Below, in pieces: positions 12,540 through 23,400 of a stretch of 64,000 nucleotides of DNA. Source of the DNA: Heligmosomoides polygyrus polygyrus (taxonomy: Eukaryota; Nematoda; Chromadorea; Rhabditida; Heligmosomidae); contig OX377206.1 in assembly GCA_947396885.1 (NCBI GenBank), positions 3,189,634 through 3,253,633 of the forward strand, written 5' to 3'. The notes beneath the pieces are model-generated. The model made no database searches. It had not been told where the DNA came from and saw nothing but the letters and a program-made list of their open reading frames with translations. How positions within the stretch are numbered: position 1 is the stretch's first letter; every line of letters begins with the position of its first letter. Both the position numbers and the translations under genes were made by a program.

Positions 12540-13271
12540 GGCACTAGTGTACTTTTTGTACCGCACTAAATCTTGTTCAAACTAGGTCTACTAGGGGTAA
12601 TCTGCCATGGGAATAACGAATATCATAGTCGTTTTTTGCGGAAATGCCTTATAAGCGCGTTATATTAAGTTAGAATCGCTCAAGGCCTTGCGAAATAGTG
12701 CGCGCTGGTAAGAGACGCAGAGACTCCGCCCCTACCAGCACGCACTCTCGGCCGTCTCCGAGGGGGGAGTGGGCACGCCGTGGCGACTAGCTGCACAGCG
12801 CGAATGTGAATGCAGTCTTATCTCCTCGTCTCGATTAAAGATCCGCGTCTTATTTGCTTCCGTACTGGGCAAGGGAGGGAACTCCAGGATGAAAGAAATT
12901 TTAACACGGGTGCGCTAGTGAGCCCACACCCCCAAGTCCCTTCCCCTGCCCAAGTCCCTTCCGCGTCAGCGGAGGAGAGCACAGAACAGAGCTTTCAAGG
13001 CTTTTCGAGATTTCAAGGCTTATGCTCTGGCTAACCTCTGCTGCAGGCTAGAGACGGCGAAATAGTGCGCATCGGTAGGAGGCGCACACTCTGCGTCTCT
13101 TACCAGCGCGCGCTATTTCGCAAGGCCCTGGGCGATTTCAACTGAATATAACGCGCTTATAAGGCATTTCCGCAAAAAACGACTACGATATTCGTTATTC
13201 CCATGGCAGATTACCCCTAGTAGACCTATTTTGAACAAGATTTAGTGCGGTACAAAAAGTACACTAGTACC
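12540..13271. mobile_element. fold-back transposon with 8-bp target duplication
   Basis: Inverted arms of about 190 bp (12540-12728 and 13079-13271) are high in identity. The termini are GGCACTAGTGTACTTTTTGT and the complement GGTACTAGTGTACTTTTTGT. An exact 8-bp direct repeat GGCAATAG flanks the element at 12532-12539 and 13272-13279, the length typical of hAT-type insertion. The middle (12800-12960) contains a block that recurs at 13981-14170. No transposase is present, so it is non-autonomous. Confidence 0.8.
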
Positions 13272-13310
13272 GGCAATAGTTAAAAGTTCCGACTACACCG
13301 ACAAGACTTC

Positions 13311-13551
13311 GGTCGAAATTTTTTTTTCGCTGAAACTTTGTCTAGAGGGTTGGGGTGCTGATCACGAATCTGGCATCCGTTTTTCGTTTTACGCTGGAGT
13401 ACGGTAGGTTACGGAAGGTACGGGTGACTAAGGTAATGGTCACCGATTTCGCCCAAACTCCGGCATAAAATGAAAAACGGATGTCAGATTCGTTATCAGC
13501 ACCCCAAATAACCCACCTCGCCGAAGGTTTGGGCGAAAAATTTTTTTTTCG
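13311..13551. repeat. fold-back MITE
   Basis: The arm 13311-13400 pairs with 13455-13550. Matching landmarks are GGTGCTGAT, ATCCGTTTTTC and an outer run of T next to CG at both ends. Loop about 55 bp. It lies 40 bp beyond the 8-bp-duplication element. Confidence 0.7.
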
Positions 13552-13980
13552 ATCTCTCCTCGACCCTTTAAGTTGTGGAAGTAAAATAGTGCCGACACTT
13601 TTGCTGAAACCATTTTCCGACGTTCTTAAATCGATCTATATTTTATGTTCCTTTGTTGTTTTTGGACCTGCAGACGGGGACGAAAAGGACATTCTTCATC
13701 AATAAACGATTATAGCATTTTTATTCGAATTCGAAGAAGATTTTGCTGCAGTGGTCCTTGCAGCTGCAACGTTGTGGGTGATGCCAGCACAGAAGGAAAG
13801 CCATAACCACAAAAGGTTTCAAACGTTGCTTCGGAGCGCAAAAGACCATATCCATTGTTATTTAGATGGGCTACTTAATTTTCAGCTGCTCTTGTAAGCT
13901 TGGAACCAGCCAGTCGAGATTTCTGCTTTAAAAATAGTTTGGCGTTATGGTAGTTGGGGGAGGGGTCACCATAGCATACC

Positions 13981-14170
13981 GTGGGATGCAGGAGTGACGA
14001 GTAGCTACATACTGCGAATGTAAATGCAGTCTTAACTCCTATTTTCGATTACAGATACGTATTTTGTCTGCTTCCATATTGGGCGAGGGAGGGAACTCCA
14101 GAATGTAGGCAATTTTAACATGGGTGCGTCACTCCAGCCACATCCTGGAGTCCCTTCCCCTCCTCAAATC
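13981..14170 (+). repeat. diverged copy of the core of the 12540-13271 element
   Basis: Shares GCGAATGT(G/A)AATGCAGTCTTA, the GGGAGGGAACTCCAG block and a terminal AGTCCCTTCCCC with 12796-12960, same orientation. The fold-back element may therefore have captured, or been built around, an older repeat. Confidence 0.55.
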
Positions 14171-14311
14171 TAGAGCATGGAACAGAGCTATAGCATTGTT
14201 TGTTTGTTTTCTTCATTATATGTGTGCCATCATTTTATTTTGTTCATATTAGTGACACTTTTTATACTGTGACCCCTCCCCACAACTAAAATAGCGCCAT
14301 AGTTCGTACAG

Positions 14312-14350
14312 GCGATCGTCGCGGGAGCACTTGGGTCCCGCGACGATCGC
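14312..14350. repeat. perfect 15-bp-stem hairpin
   Basis: 14312-14326 is the exact complement of 14336-14350 (arm GCGATCGTCGCGGGA) with a 9-base loop. GC-rich, no flanking target duplication. Confidence 0.85.
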
Positions 14351-14428
14351 ATGCATACTGCGCGAAAACTCGTCCTATCCCCCCTGAAAAACTCGTCACT
14401 ACCGTGTAGCTTTAGACGCGAGTCCTAG

Positions 14429-14840
14429 GCGCTAAACACTGGATCCTATGCCGATTCGGATAATTAGAATACGTCATTTTTTTCAAACCCGGTCGAAACT
14501 ATTATTCCAATAATGACATTTTCAAAAGCTCTTTTTTGATAATGACGTTTTCAAAAGCTTTTGGGAGTGATTCGGATAAGAGTAGCTTTAAAATGATTGA
14601 TTTATCTTTAGTCCTCACATCGGATATCCGAATCAGATCCGCCATTAGAATTCCGATCAAAATCAGCTTTCTAAAGTACCCGAAAATTCGATCTGTTGAA
14701 AGTCATATCTATCTGAATCGCCCTAATATCTGGGATTTTCAAAAGTCCCTTTGTAAGCACAGTATATTTAATCAGGGTTTGAAGAAAATGACGTATCCAA
14801 ATTATCCGTGCCAGCTTGGGATCCAATGTCTACTAGGCGC
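14429..14840. mobile_element. non-autonomous TIR element, ~65-bp ends
   Basis: The ends at 14429-14490 and 14777-14840 are inverted repeats sharing GCGC(C)TA, TGGATCC, CGGATAATT and ACGTCATTTT. The 124-codon open frame at 14536-14910 runs across the element and out through its 3' end, with no recognisable protein. Regarded as non-coding. Confidence 0.6.
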
Positions 14841-15029
14841 AAATAAGATCGGGAGGGGGGAGGGCTGCGTTGTTCTAGCGATTATCTGCCTTGGTAGGAA
14901 TGCGTATTAATGCCCAATTACATTGGAAATATCTTAGCCTAGTTCACTATAGGTGTAGAATACACCAGTGCTCCATAAAATTTTATGTTTCGTACAGCAC
15001 ATCATAAAATGTTGTATTATATATTACCA

Positions 15030-15090
15030 GACGTTTAGCGGCCTCGCGGCCGCCAAACGCCTGGTTGGGGGCTTCGCCCCCAAACCCCGA
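15030..15090. repeat. two adjacent GC hairpins
   Basis: First: CGTTTAGCGGCC, loop TCGC, then GGCCGCCAAACG (one mismatch). Second: GGTTGGGGGC-TTCG-CCCCCAAACC with a one-base bulge. Both have tetraloop-like loops in AT-rich surroundings and look unlike their neighbourhood. Confidence 0.6.
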
Positions 15091-15555
15091 GTATAGACCG
15101 TATTCTTTCCCTCTTAAGGCCCTCTTACTTTCATTTCATTCTCCGAAGTACACGTTCTACTAAGTCCTGAGGAACAGACTGCGAGAGTCTCAATCCAAAG
15201 TGCTTAATCTGCGGAAACATAAATGAAACCAATGGGTGTCGGTAGACCGCTCGATACCGTTAACTGTCCGACAGCAATCATGCTCCTCCGATAACTTTAG
15301 CCATTCTCCTTACCCTCACTCTCATCCCCGCCAATACCCCTTACAGTTGTGCCGGAGTGAAATAAAAATAAATAATAAAGGCGTAGTGAGAGTCAAGTAC
15401 GCGCACACTTGTCGAACGAAGCCTTTAAAAGTTCTCATGAATGCTGTGCAGAGTATGATCTGTGAAACGACTTCTGGATCTGGACGCAGGTTGTACGACG
15501 TCTGGGTCATGTGTTCTGAATTCGGACGCATGTTGATATCGTCTGCGATAGATAT

Positions 15556-16512
15556 GGCCTATGTTATACTTCGGCGACGCGTCGCCGACGCTGCGTCACG
15601 TCACCGACAGCCCGACACCGACGTCGGCGACGCTGACGTCACCACCGACGCCGGCGACGTCGTCAACAGATTCTGCGGCGGCGCCGGGGACGTCGTTGAC
15701 AGGAGAACATCGGAGCGCATTTTTAGCATCGGAGCGCTTTTTCAGCCTCATCATTTGGTAACCAGTCTGCCCATAGAAAGGCTAGGTGATCACATCTGCC
15801 TCGAATTTGCTTACATTGCGTGCTTTTCTTAACATGTTTCGAGACTTGACGACTATTGATTTATCAATTTAACGATTTTACCAGCATTTTCGGTTTAGCA
15901 AAGAGCTTTTTCGTTAAATCATATTTAGTTCCAAATTACGGGGGATTCTCGAAGTTCAAAGGAAAATTTAACTCTTAATTAGTAAGAATTCTATCTCGAA
16001 AAAGCTATTCGCAGAGGTTTGCATTACCATTTGAGAAAGCGAGGAAACACTACTTGTTTTCTACACAGTTCTATTTAGTATTACTTGCTCTACAAGGAAG
16101 CAGATAGGCCTAGAAAATGCGAACAGAACGGCTGAGAAGGACACAAAAAGGAAGAAAAGTGACAAAGTGAAGGGGAGCTAAGTTTTAGGGCCCACTCCCT
16201 CCCAAACACTCAGTATTCTAGTGAATTGCACTTTTTGTTTTCTCAAGACGGCGTATTTTGCACTTCTCGATTTCGTAATTCGAAGTACGGTGGTGATGAT
16301 GGCAGTTCCGGAAACGAAGAACCAACTCACAATCATAGCACTTCACCGGAGCGCATTTTCTGCCACCCTTGGATGACGTCGGTGACGTCGGTGACGCGTC
16401 TGTGGCGACGTCGGCGGCGGAAGTATAACACCCCCTGCAAACTCGGCGACGTCGCCGGCGAGGCCATGATGTGCGGGCTCCTACAGCACAGCGTCGCCGA
16501 AGTATAACATAC
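15556..16512. mobile_element. composite GTTATAC-type MITE
   Basis: The left end reads GGCCTATGTTATACTTCGGC (15556-15575). Right-type ends (GCCGAAGTATAACAT and a variant) occur near 16433 and 16510, suggesting a nested or tandem insertion. Dense GACGTC/CGGCG motifs just inside both sides create a spurious 198-codon frame. A 15-C run (16529-16543) follows immediately. Confidence 0.55.
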
Positions 16513-16543
16513 CACCCCAAATAGCCCACCCCCCCCCCCCCCC

Positions 16544-17079
16544 TCGGGCGCGGTTTGGGGGGAAAAATTTCCCCACCTATCCTCCACCTCTGGAGTCGGG
16601 AAAGTACATACAATAGTGCCGATATAGCTTCCATCGCAAAAAAATCAAGCTGCTGGCATTATCCTTAAAACACAAAGAACGCGACGCTCCATATGTCCTG
16701 TGTGCCGAGCGAAACGCAATAAATAGTGGTGGATACTAATAACATAGTAAAACAGCATAATAATAACATAATGCTAACATAATTATGATGCAAAGTTCAT
16801 AATGGAATTTGGTATTGTTTTGGTACTCAATATCCAGAAAGAAATTGAGTTCCTCAGTGGTTGAGTTCTTTGTCACCCTTCATCTGACGTGAGCCCATCG
16901 ATCGTGCATGATGGAGTGTTCAGCGAGAATTTGGGCTCCATACATGATCTGCGGCACCGCACCGCAATCTCGTTCGCCAGAAATTCTGGTAGAATGTCGA
17001 CGAGAACTGCAGCTACATTAACTTAACCATAAACGTTCGATAGTTGCTCCCGCTGAGGGATGTGGTCGACGCCTCGCTA
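16544..17079. other. region upstream of the large gene
   Basis: No gene seen. An AT-rich patch with ATAACATAAT repeats lies at about 16735-16800. Confidence 0.4.
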
Positions 17080-17240
17080 AGGCCACTGTTATACTCCCGC
17101 GGGAGCATCCGCGGACGGGCGGGAATCGCGCCGGGATCTTGAGCTGGCCAATCGCCGCGTCCCGCCACGCCTGCCGTCCGCGGTGCACCTTCCGTCCGCG
17201 GACGTCCCGTGGATGCTCCCGCGGGAGTATAACATAGGCC
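17080..17240. mobile_element. GTTATAC-type MITE 170 bp upstream of gene start
   Basis: The left end is AGGCCACTGTTATACTCCCG and the right complement GGCCTATGTTATACTCCCG, flanked by TA on both sides. A GC-rich core built on CCGCGG palindromes makes most of the element self-complementary. It lies directly in the likely promoter region of the gene starting at 17411. A lone further terminus (TTAGGCCGTGTTTATACTT) lies at 17286-17304. Confidence 0.75.
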
Positions 17241-17365
17241 TAATGGGGACAGGGATGCATACCGCTAGGCTCTGTATGAGATCTTAGGCCGTGTTTATAC
17301 TTGCGTCGCCGCATAATGCTCGGTAATCAATAATCTGGTGTCACGGCTACGTTTTTTCGAAGCAT

Positions 17366-17376
17366 CTATTTTCCAG
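17366..17376 (+). promoter_or_regulatory. candidate trans-splice acceptor
   Basis: CTATTTTCCAG ends at 17376, 34 bases before the ATG at 17411. It matches the nematode acceptor consensus and no intron donor is evident upstream, so a spliced leader could be added here. Confidence 0.4.
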
Positions 17377-17410
17377 TGCTTCTGTATTGCAAACAGTCTT
17401 CGCGAATAAC

Positions 17411-17491
17411 ATGAGTGGTCCTGAAGATCTCTACGCTCCGGAGAAGAATTTCACCACTGAACAGCCGTTTGCTGCCATTCGTCAGAACATA
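17411..17491 (+). CDS. exon 1 of the large gene (27 codons)
   Basis: Starts [12 protein letters not shown] and ends [10 protein letters not shown] at a GTGAGT donor, phase 0. The ending is echoed by exon 2 ([10 protein letters not shown]), which suggests exon duplication. The ATG is chosen because it follows the acceptor-like TTTTCCAG and opens the frame that exon 2 continues. Confidence 0.65.
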
Positions 17492-20400
17492 GTGAGTTTC
17501 ACACAGAGCTAACACAGGCCTTCGACGCGGAATGAGTTGAACGGTCAGCGGTCGAGTTCACTTGATGTTGGGAACGAAGGCGAGATCGCAGATACTGTTC
17601 ACCCCTCGAGAGCAAGTCTTCGTGATACGAACTCAAATCAACAACCGATCAACTCGTCCTCGCGATTGTGCTTTCATTTTACGATTTGCAGCGTTCGAAC
17701 TCCGCCGACGTCGTAAATGAAACGCTACCTCTGTCTGCACTTAGGTCGTCATCGGATTCCAGTTTTCATGGTATTAATGAGAAAGTGTGTGACCAACCAC
17801 TTGCGGCATTGGAGCAAAGCATGGTGAGTTTACAATTTTTGTAACAATTATTGCTATAGGGAAAGTGACGACGACGCTGAGGAGGACGACATCCTACCAG
17901 CTGAGATGTACTCTTCTCGTCAAAGCCTTCAGGAATCAGATTTAAGCTTAAACAGGCCTTTCAAGGCTTCTCGCCATAGCGTGGCAAAGCTTTTTGTTTA
18001 TGCGCTGCTATGGGATAGCACATGATGTGCGTGGTAGCACAGTTGAAAAAGATGCCGACTGTTACGTGCACTCGATTTGAGGTTCCTGCTTCGCGTTTCG
18101 AAGCTAGGCCTCTGATCAGCCGAGAAATTGCTACCAAACCCTTCTGGGAAGGATAAAGCACGGTCAATGACAAAGTAGTAGTAGTTGTAGAAAGTACATG
18201 CGATAAAAATGAAGAATAGAAAGGAGAACAAACCAGAGGGGTAGTACACAATCTCTTTAGAAGTCTTTCTACAAAGAACCGCTCTGTCCTTGTTAAAGCT
18301 TATAAGACTTACGTTAGGCCGATACTTGAGTAAGGAACAACAATTTGTTACCCAGTTAAGAAGAAGATATATTCGATTTTCCGAAACATCGAATGTCGAA
18401 TCATCGTGAACTATCAATTTTGTAAATGTCGAATTTTAGAGATCATTTTTCATTGTATCGAGTTTCGAATTGTTGAATAGGTTTTAGAAAGACCTAGTTG
18501 TCAAGCAAGCTAACAACATTCGTTTTTGAAAATGTCAAATTTCGAATCGTTGAAGATTATCCGGCTTTCGAATCGTCAAATATTCGAATATTCGAATTTT
18601 TTCGATCCGGACTACTACTGACTCTTACCGTTTAGTACTTAACAGGAAGTGTAGCACAGCACATTGCTGGCCCTTTTAGATTCAGAAGGAAATTTTCGCA
18701 TTATAGTGATACCGTCGAGGACATGTGGTAGAGCGCTGGAAGGTTTTCCTTTCTAGAAGTCCATGGGAGAATTCTTCCCTTTATCATGAATGAGGTATCT
18801 AAACGACGAACTATTAAAGGCTAAAAGATGAAGGACGACGTTGCTCAGTCCCTGTTGGGATCCGCCACGCATTCTACATCTGTGGGATATCGTGGGGGCG
18901 ATTTGAATGCGCATTTGGCCATACAATGACTTGCGGTGGCCAGCCGATAAACAAGTCAGCGCTTTTTCCTGTCCAGACAGGTCTGGTACCAATTCACTTA
19001 CCCCGGAGGGATAGCGGAATTGGTTGTCCTGGGCGGGAAATCCGAACCAGGAGCCTGGTATCGGGTGCAGGCGACAGCCTGCCCTTCATCCGATTGCGCT
19101 ACACGCGCCCTTTAACGGACTATTATTAATATTAACTACCATTGCTGAAAAAGGTCCACTGGGGCTAAGGGTAAGCAACCCAAGATGGGTGTCGTCAGTT
19201 AGCTTCTCTCCATCGTTTTCCCAATTTCTGCGCCCAGCCGACACCGTAACGATCCCAATCGAAGAAACACCATCAACCTCAGCCGCCGAGTTCAACAAAC
19301 TGGCTGACGAAGTTCGTGCGGCAGCGGATTCAGCGGAAAAAGTACTCGAAGACTACACTGCCGAAGCTGATCAGCTACAAAAGGCCAAGGAGAAATTGGA
19401 AGGCCACGAGCCAACACTGTCGAAGCTCAGCGACATGGCTACGGCCATGGCACAGTCAGGCGACACAGACGGCATCGACGTTGTCAGCTCCTTGGCACAG
19501 CAGTTCGAGGGGGTACGCTGTGCTATCGAGGACCGCATTGATGACATGGCTCATGAAGTACGGTGGTAAATCATTCTGTGAGCTTTCTTTGGGTTCTAAA
19601 ATCTAACCGTAAGACGAGAGCGTAGGCCTAGTCTTGGCATGTTATCTATCTGTCCTGTAGGTCAACTAGGTGAATACGTAGCGTACTTGAACGTATATGT
19701 CGTGAATGTGGCCTACATGATGATGCGGGAACGCGCCGGCAAATCACAGCACCGACCTCAGACAACCCTGCTTGACGGAGACCCGTTTGTACATCCTTGT
19801 CTTCTCAATGTAGGCCACATTAACGACTTGTATCCCAGCATCTTACCAAGGGCGTGGCATTACTATAAAGCAGCGTTATATGTGCTACACTTTACGTATA
19901 CTAGCAGTTCTTTTCCAGCAACCAGCCGAGGAAGAGGCACCGACGACCTCAGATGCCGACTTCAACAGACTGGTGGATGAACTTCGTGCGGCGACCGATG
20001 CTGCGGAAAACGTTCTCTTCGAAGGAACGTCGGATGTAGACCGACTGCAGAAGACCAGGGTTGCTCTGGAAAGCCACGAGCCGGCGTGGACAAAACTCAC
20101 CGATCTGGCTATGGTCAGGGTGCACTCAGGCGACACGGACGGCACTGATGTCGTCAGCTCGCTGTCGGAGCAGTATGAAGCTGTACGCTTCGCGATCGTC
20201 GACCGCATCGATAAGCTTAGATCTGAGGTGAGATTCTGAAGAATTTCCGCCTTACCTTTCTTTCTTTTGGCGTTAATTCTCTGCTATTTCAAATTCTTTT
20301 CTGACGTTGTTGTTGTTGAAGTTGAGATGGACTATCGACTTTTACTGTTACTCATTTTTGGTACTTGTAGTTAATGTGGCCTACATGAGAAGGCGGGAGT

Positions 20401-23400
20401 ATATCGGACCAATCATTCCACACGTAGCGGGCAATTCATCCAGGCGGGCGCGCTCAGTCGCTGCCTTTATTGACTGGCGCGTGTTCGGTTGGTGCTCTGA
20501 TTGGCCGTGATTGACTACGCGTTTCCGCCTGCTAATATAGGCCACATTATCGACAAGTCCCATTTTTCTTCACTGACATCGGGCTAACGCTTCTAGAATT
20601 TACTTCTACCCGTTCTACTCTGTTACTTTTGGTATACAGAAATCTAATAGACATTGATCCTTTACCAGCAACTGACTGGGGGTTCGGCCTTAAAGTCGAT
20701 AGTATTCGATACGATTTTCTTGAATTGTTTTCGAGCAGGTCTAGCGTACACTTCACTTACATTATCCTTATTTCAATATCGTTCCCTATCTGTCCTGGCG
20801 CTTGTAGCGCAGTCAGAGAAGGTGCTGGCTGTCGCATGCACCCGATACCAGGTTCCTGGTTTCGACTGTCCGCCCAGGCGCCTAGGGCAACCGAGCCTTG
20901 GCATCCCTCCGGGTCGGTGAATTGACCCCAAACTTGTCTGGGAAGGATAAAGCGCTGACCCTTGTTCATCGGCTGGCCGTCGCAGGACTGGATTTCCCGC
21001 CCAGGGAAATCGAGCCTTCCATCCCTCCATTGTATGGCCAAAAACGCATTCAAATCGCGTCGGCGACATCCATATGAAGTAGAATGCGTGGCGCATTCCA
21101 TGACGGATTGAATAACGTCGTGCTTTATCCTTTTCTTCCTTTGTCTGTCATATGGGATACCGCTACGGCTTCCTGTGGAACTATTAGATTGGAAAGTAAG
21201 TCTCCGTCATTTTTTAAACATTTTATATTGATTTCCGCTCAGTGTTTTTTACATAACGTTATAAACCGTTCAAATGAAGATGATTCTCTCTACAAGAAGC
21301 AGTATTGAGTTTTTCATTAATTTCAATTTTCTTTAATTTTGAAGGCATTAAAGTGGGATGTCTAGAAGACATAAATTATTTTAACCAGCAGCTCCTAGCC
21401 TTTGGTGAATTTTTTGAACAGTGTTGTATCTAGTTCTAAAGAGAACATGTTGCTCTATCAAAGTGTGTGTTGCGTTTAGTTGTTCATGCCGATTTTTGTC
21501 AATTTTGAGCAAATTGAGCAAACAGAAGAAGCTGTTGGTAAAGGCCATTTTTCTCTTTTTTAAACATTCCGCTAAAAATTAACAAAAATCATTATGAGAC
21601 AAAAGTGAGATACATTGTCTGATAGAGTAATGCAGTTTCCTTCGTCGAGTGATATGTAACATTATCGAGTGTTAAAACCTTTTAGTGAAATCCAGAATAA
21701 AATGTTTAAAAACGGCGTTTCCAACCCAATAGAATGCTTGGCGTATCCCAGAGGATTCTCGGAAAACTCTGCGGTCCTCCTTAACTTCGTCAACTGCAGT
21801 TCGTTTCCAAAGAGCCCAGTGGGGAATCGAGTTGCACTAAGCGGCCATTATTTTCGCAATCAAATAATGCTCGCAATTCGTACGGCTTTACCATAGAAAA
21901 TCTGACAGTCTGTCGCTTCATCGATCTTGGCCAAGGACTACGGAACCAGTGGTGCTGCTGAGGCTTCATTCGAAGAGGCTACTTACCGTCAGTAGAGGCC
22001 GCGAGTCGGTCTAGTCCGGCTCCTTCTGTACGCTTTCTAGCGTATCTCCACAACCAAATCCGGCTGTCTATTGATATAAACGACGATCAAACAGATTGAG
22101 ACTGGGAGCAATATTTATCAGAAATGGGATTTAATCACAGAGGGGAATGATTAGAGCAATTGGAGGAAGACCACACCAAGTAGCTCCTAAGTGAGAAGTG
22201 TGTGTATCCGCTGGCTCTCCAGGAGAGTCGATGGTGGCACGCCTACATGCGCTACTACAGTATCTCCCCGGATATCAGTTCACGACCCTAGGTCAGCCGG
22301 CTCCGTATCCGTCGGTCACAGCTCCTTGTGAAGGATTCAAAAGGGATATGGAGCTGGGTTGCAAGATACATATATGTATATACTACATATTGGACTTTTC
22401 GAATATTCGAATAAATGAATAATTCGAATATTGGACTTTCTCCGAATATTCGAATCTTCTTCTTCTTCTTCAGCGTTTGTCCCGCTTCGTAGCGGGGTCC
22501 GCTATCCTGGTGTCATGACGCTACCTTTCCCGATCCAGCGCTAGAATATTCGAATATTCGAAACTCGAATTTATTCGAAATTCGAAAAGGAGAAAGGTAT
22601 AAGAGTGAATCACGTTGTTCAGTTGTTACATAGCTGGAAATTTCGTGGACATGCAGGTCGCATGAATGGGTGTTCTACTCATCGCGGCTCAAACAAACAG
22701 TAGAAATTAGCATGTAATGAGGATACAGTCATTCAGGCCACAAATAAAGATCCACCCAATTACCTCGTATTGGCACATTAGTAACAAGAACATCAGGATA
22801 CTGTATTAGTTAATCATGTAGTTGATAGAGCATATAGTTATGTTTCTTCCTCGCATTTCACCTTTATTAGGGGTGCTTCGCGATTCGTATATAAAGAGCA
22901 TGCATTGTGAGGCGAAAGGCCAGGTTTGTGCTCAAACCAATTCCCGAGAAGTAAATTTCATTTGATTCTTTTACTATTTTAGGAGCACGAAAATTTCGAC
23001 ACCGTTGCGAACGCCAGTGTTCCAGTTTCGTTGTCTGTAGCCGAAAGGCCAGTTGTTGACGAGGAGGTGGGTCGTAAGGTCGACCTCAGATCTATTCATC
23101 CTGTTCAACCCAGAAAGTCATGATTTTTCCATGATTTTTTTCTATGCCCCGACACAGGCATGATTGCTTTTGTGGCGGAATTTTAGCCAGATGAGTGGTC
23201 TGAATCGGATAGAAAATAACTTTGTTTTCATGAAAAATAGAATTTTTTATACGATTCCCCTAATAACATCGATATTGTTTTCTTCCTGCATGATACAGAT
23301 ACACAGGGCTTGACTTTTTGTACGGTTCCATTTTATTTTTCATAGCGTTTTCTTCAAATGGAACAGTACTATTTCCAAGGGAAGCCCATTCTTCGCTTAC

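Noticed and set aside
15236..15832. 198-codon plus-strand open frame
   Set aside because: The open part runs through the GACGTC-rich MITE end. Composition, not selection, explains the lack of stops.
16218..16634. 138-codon minus-strand open frame
   Set aside because: Spans the composite MITE and the 15-C tract; low-complexity Arg/Gly runs only.
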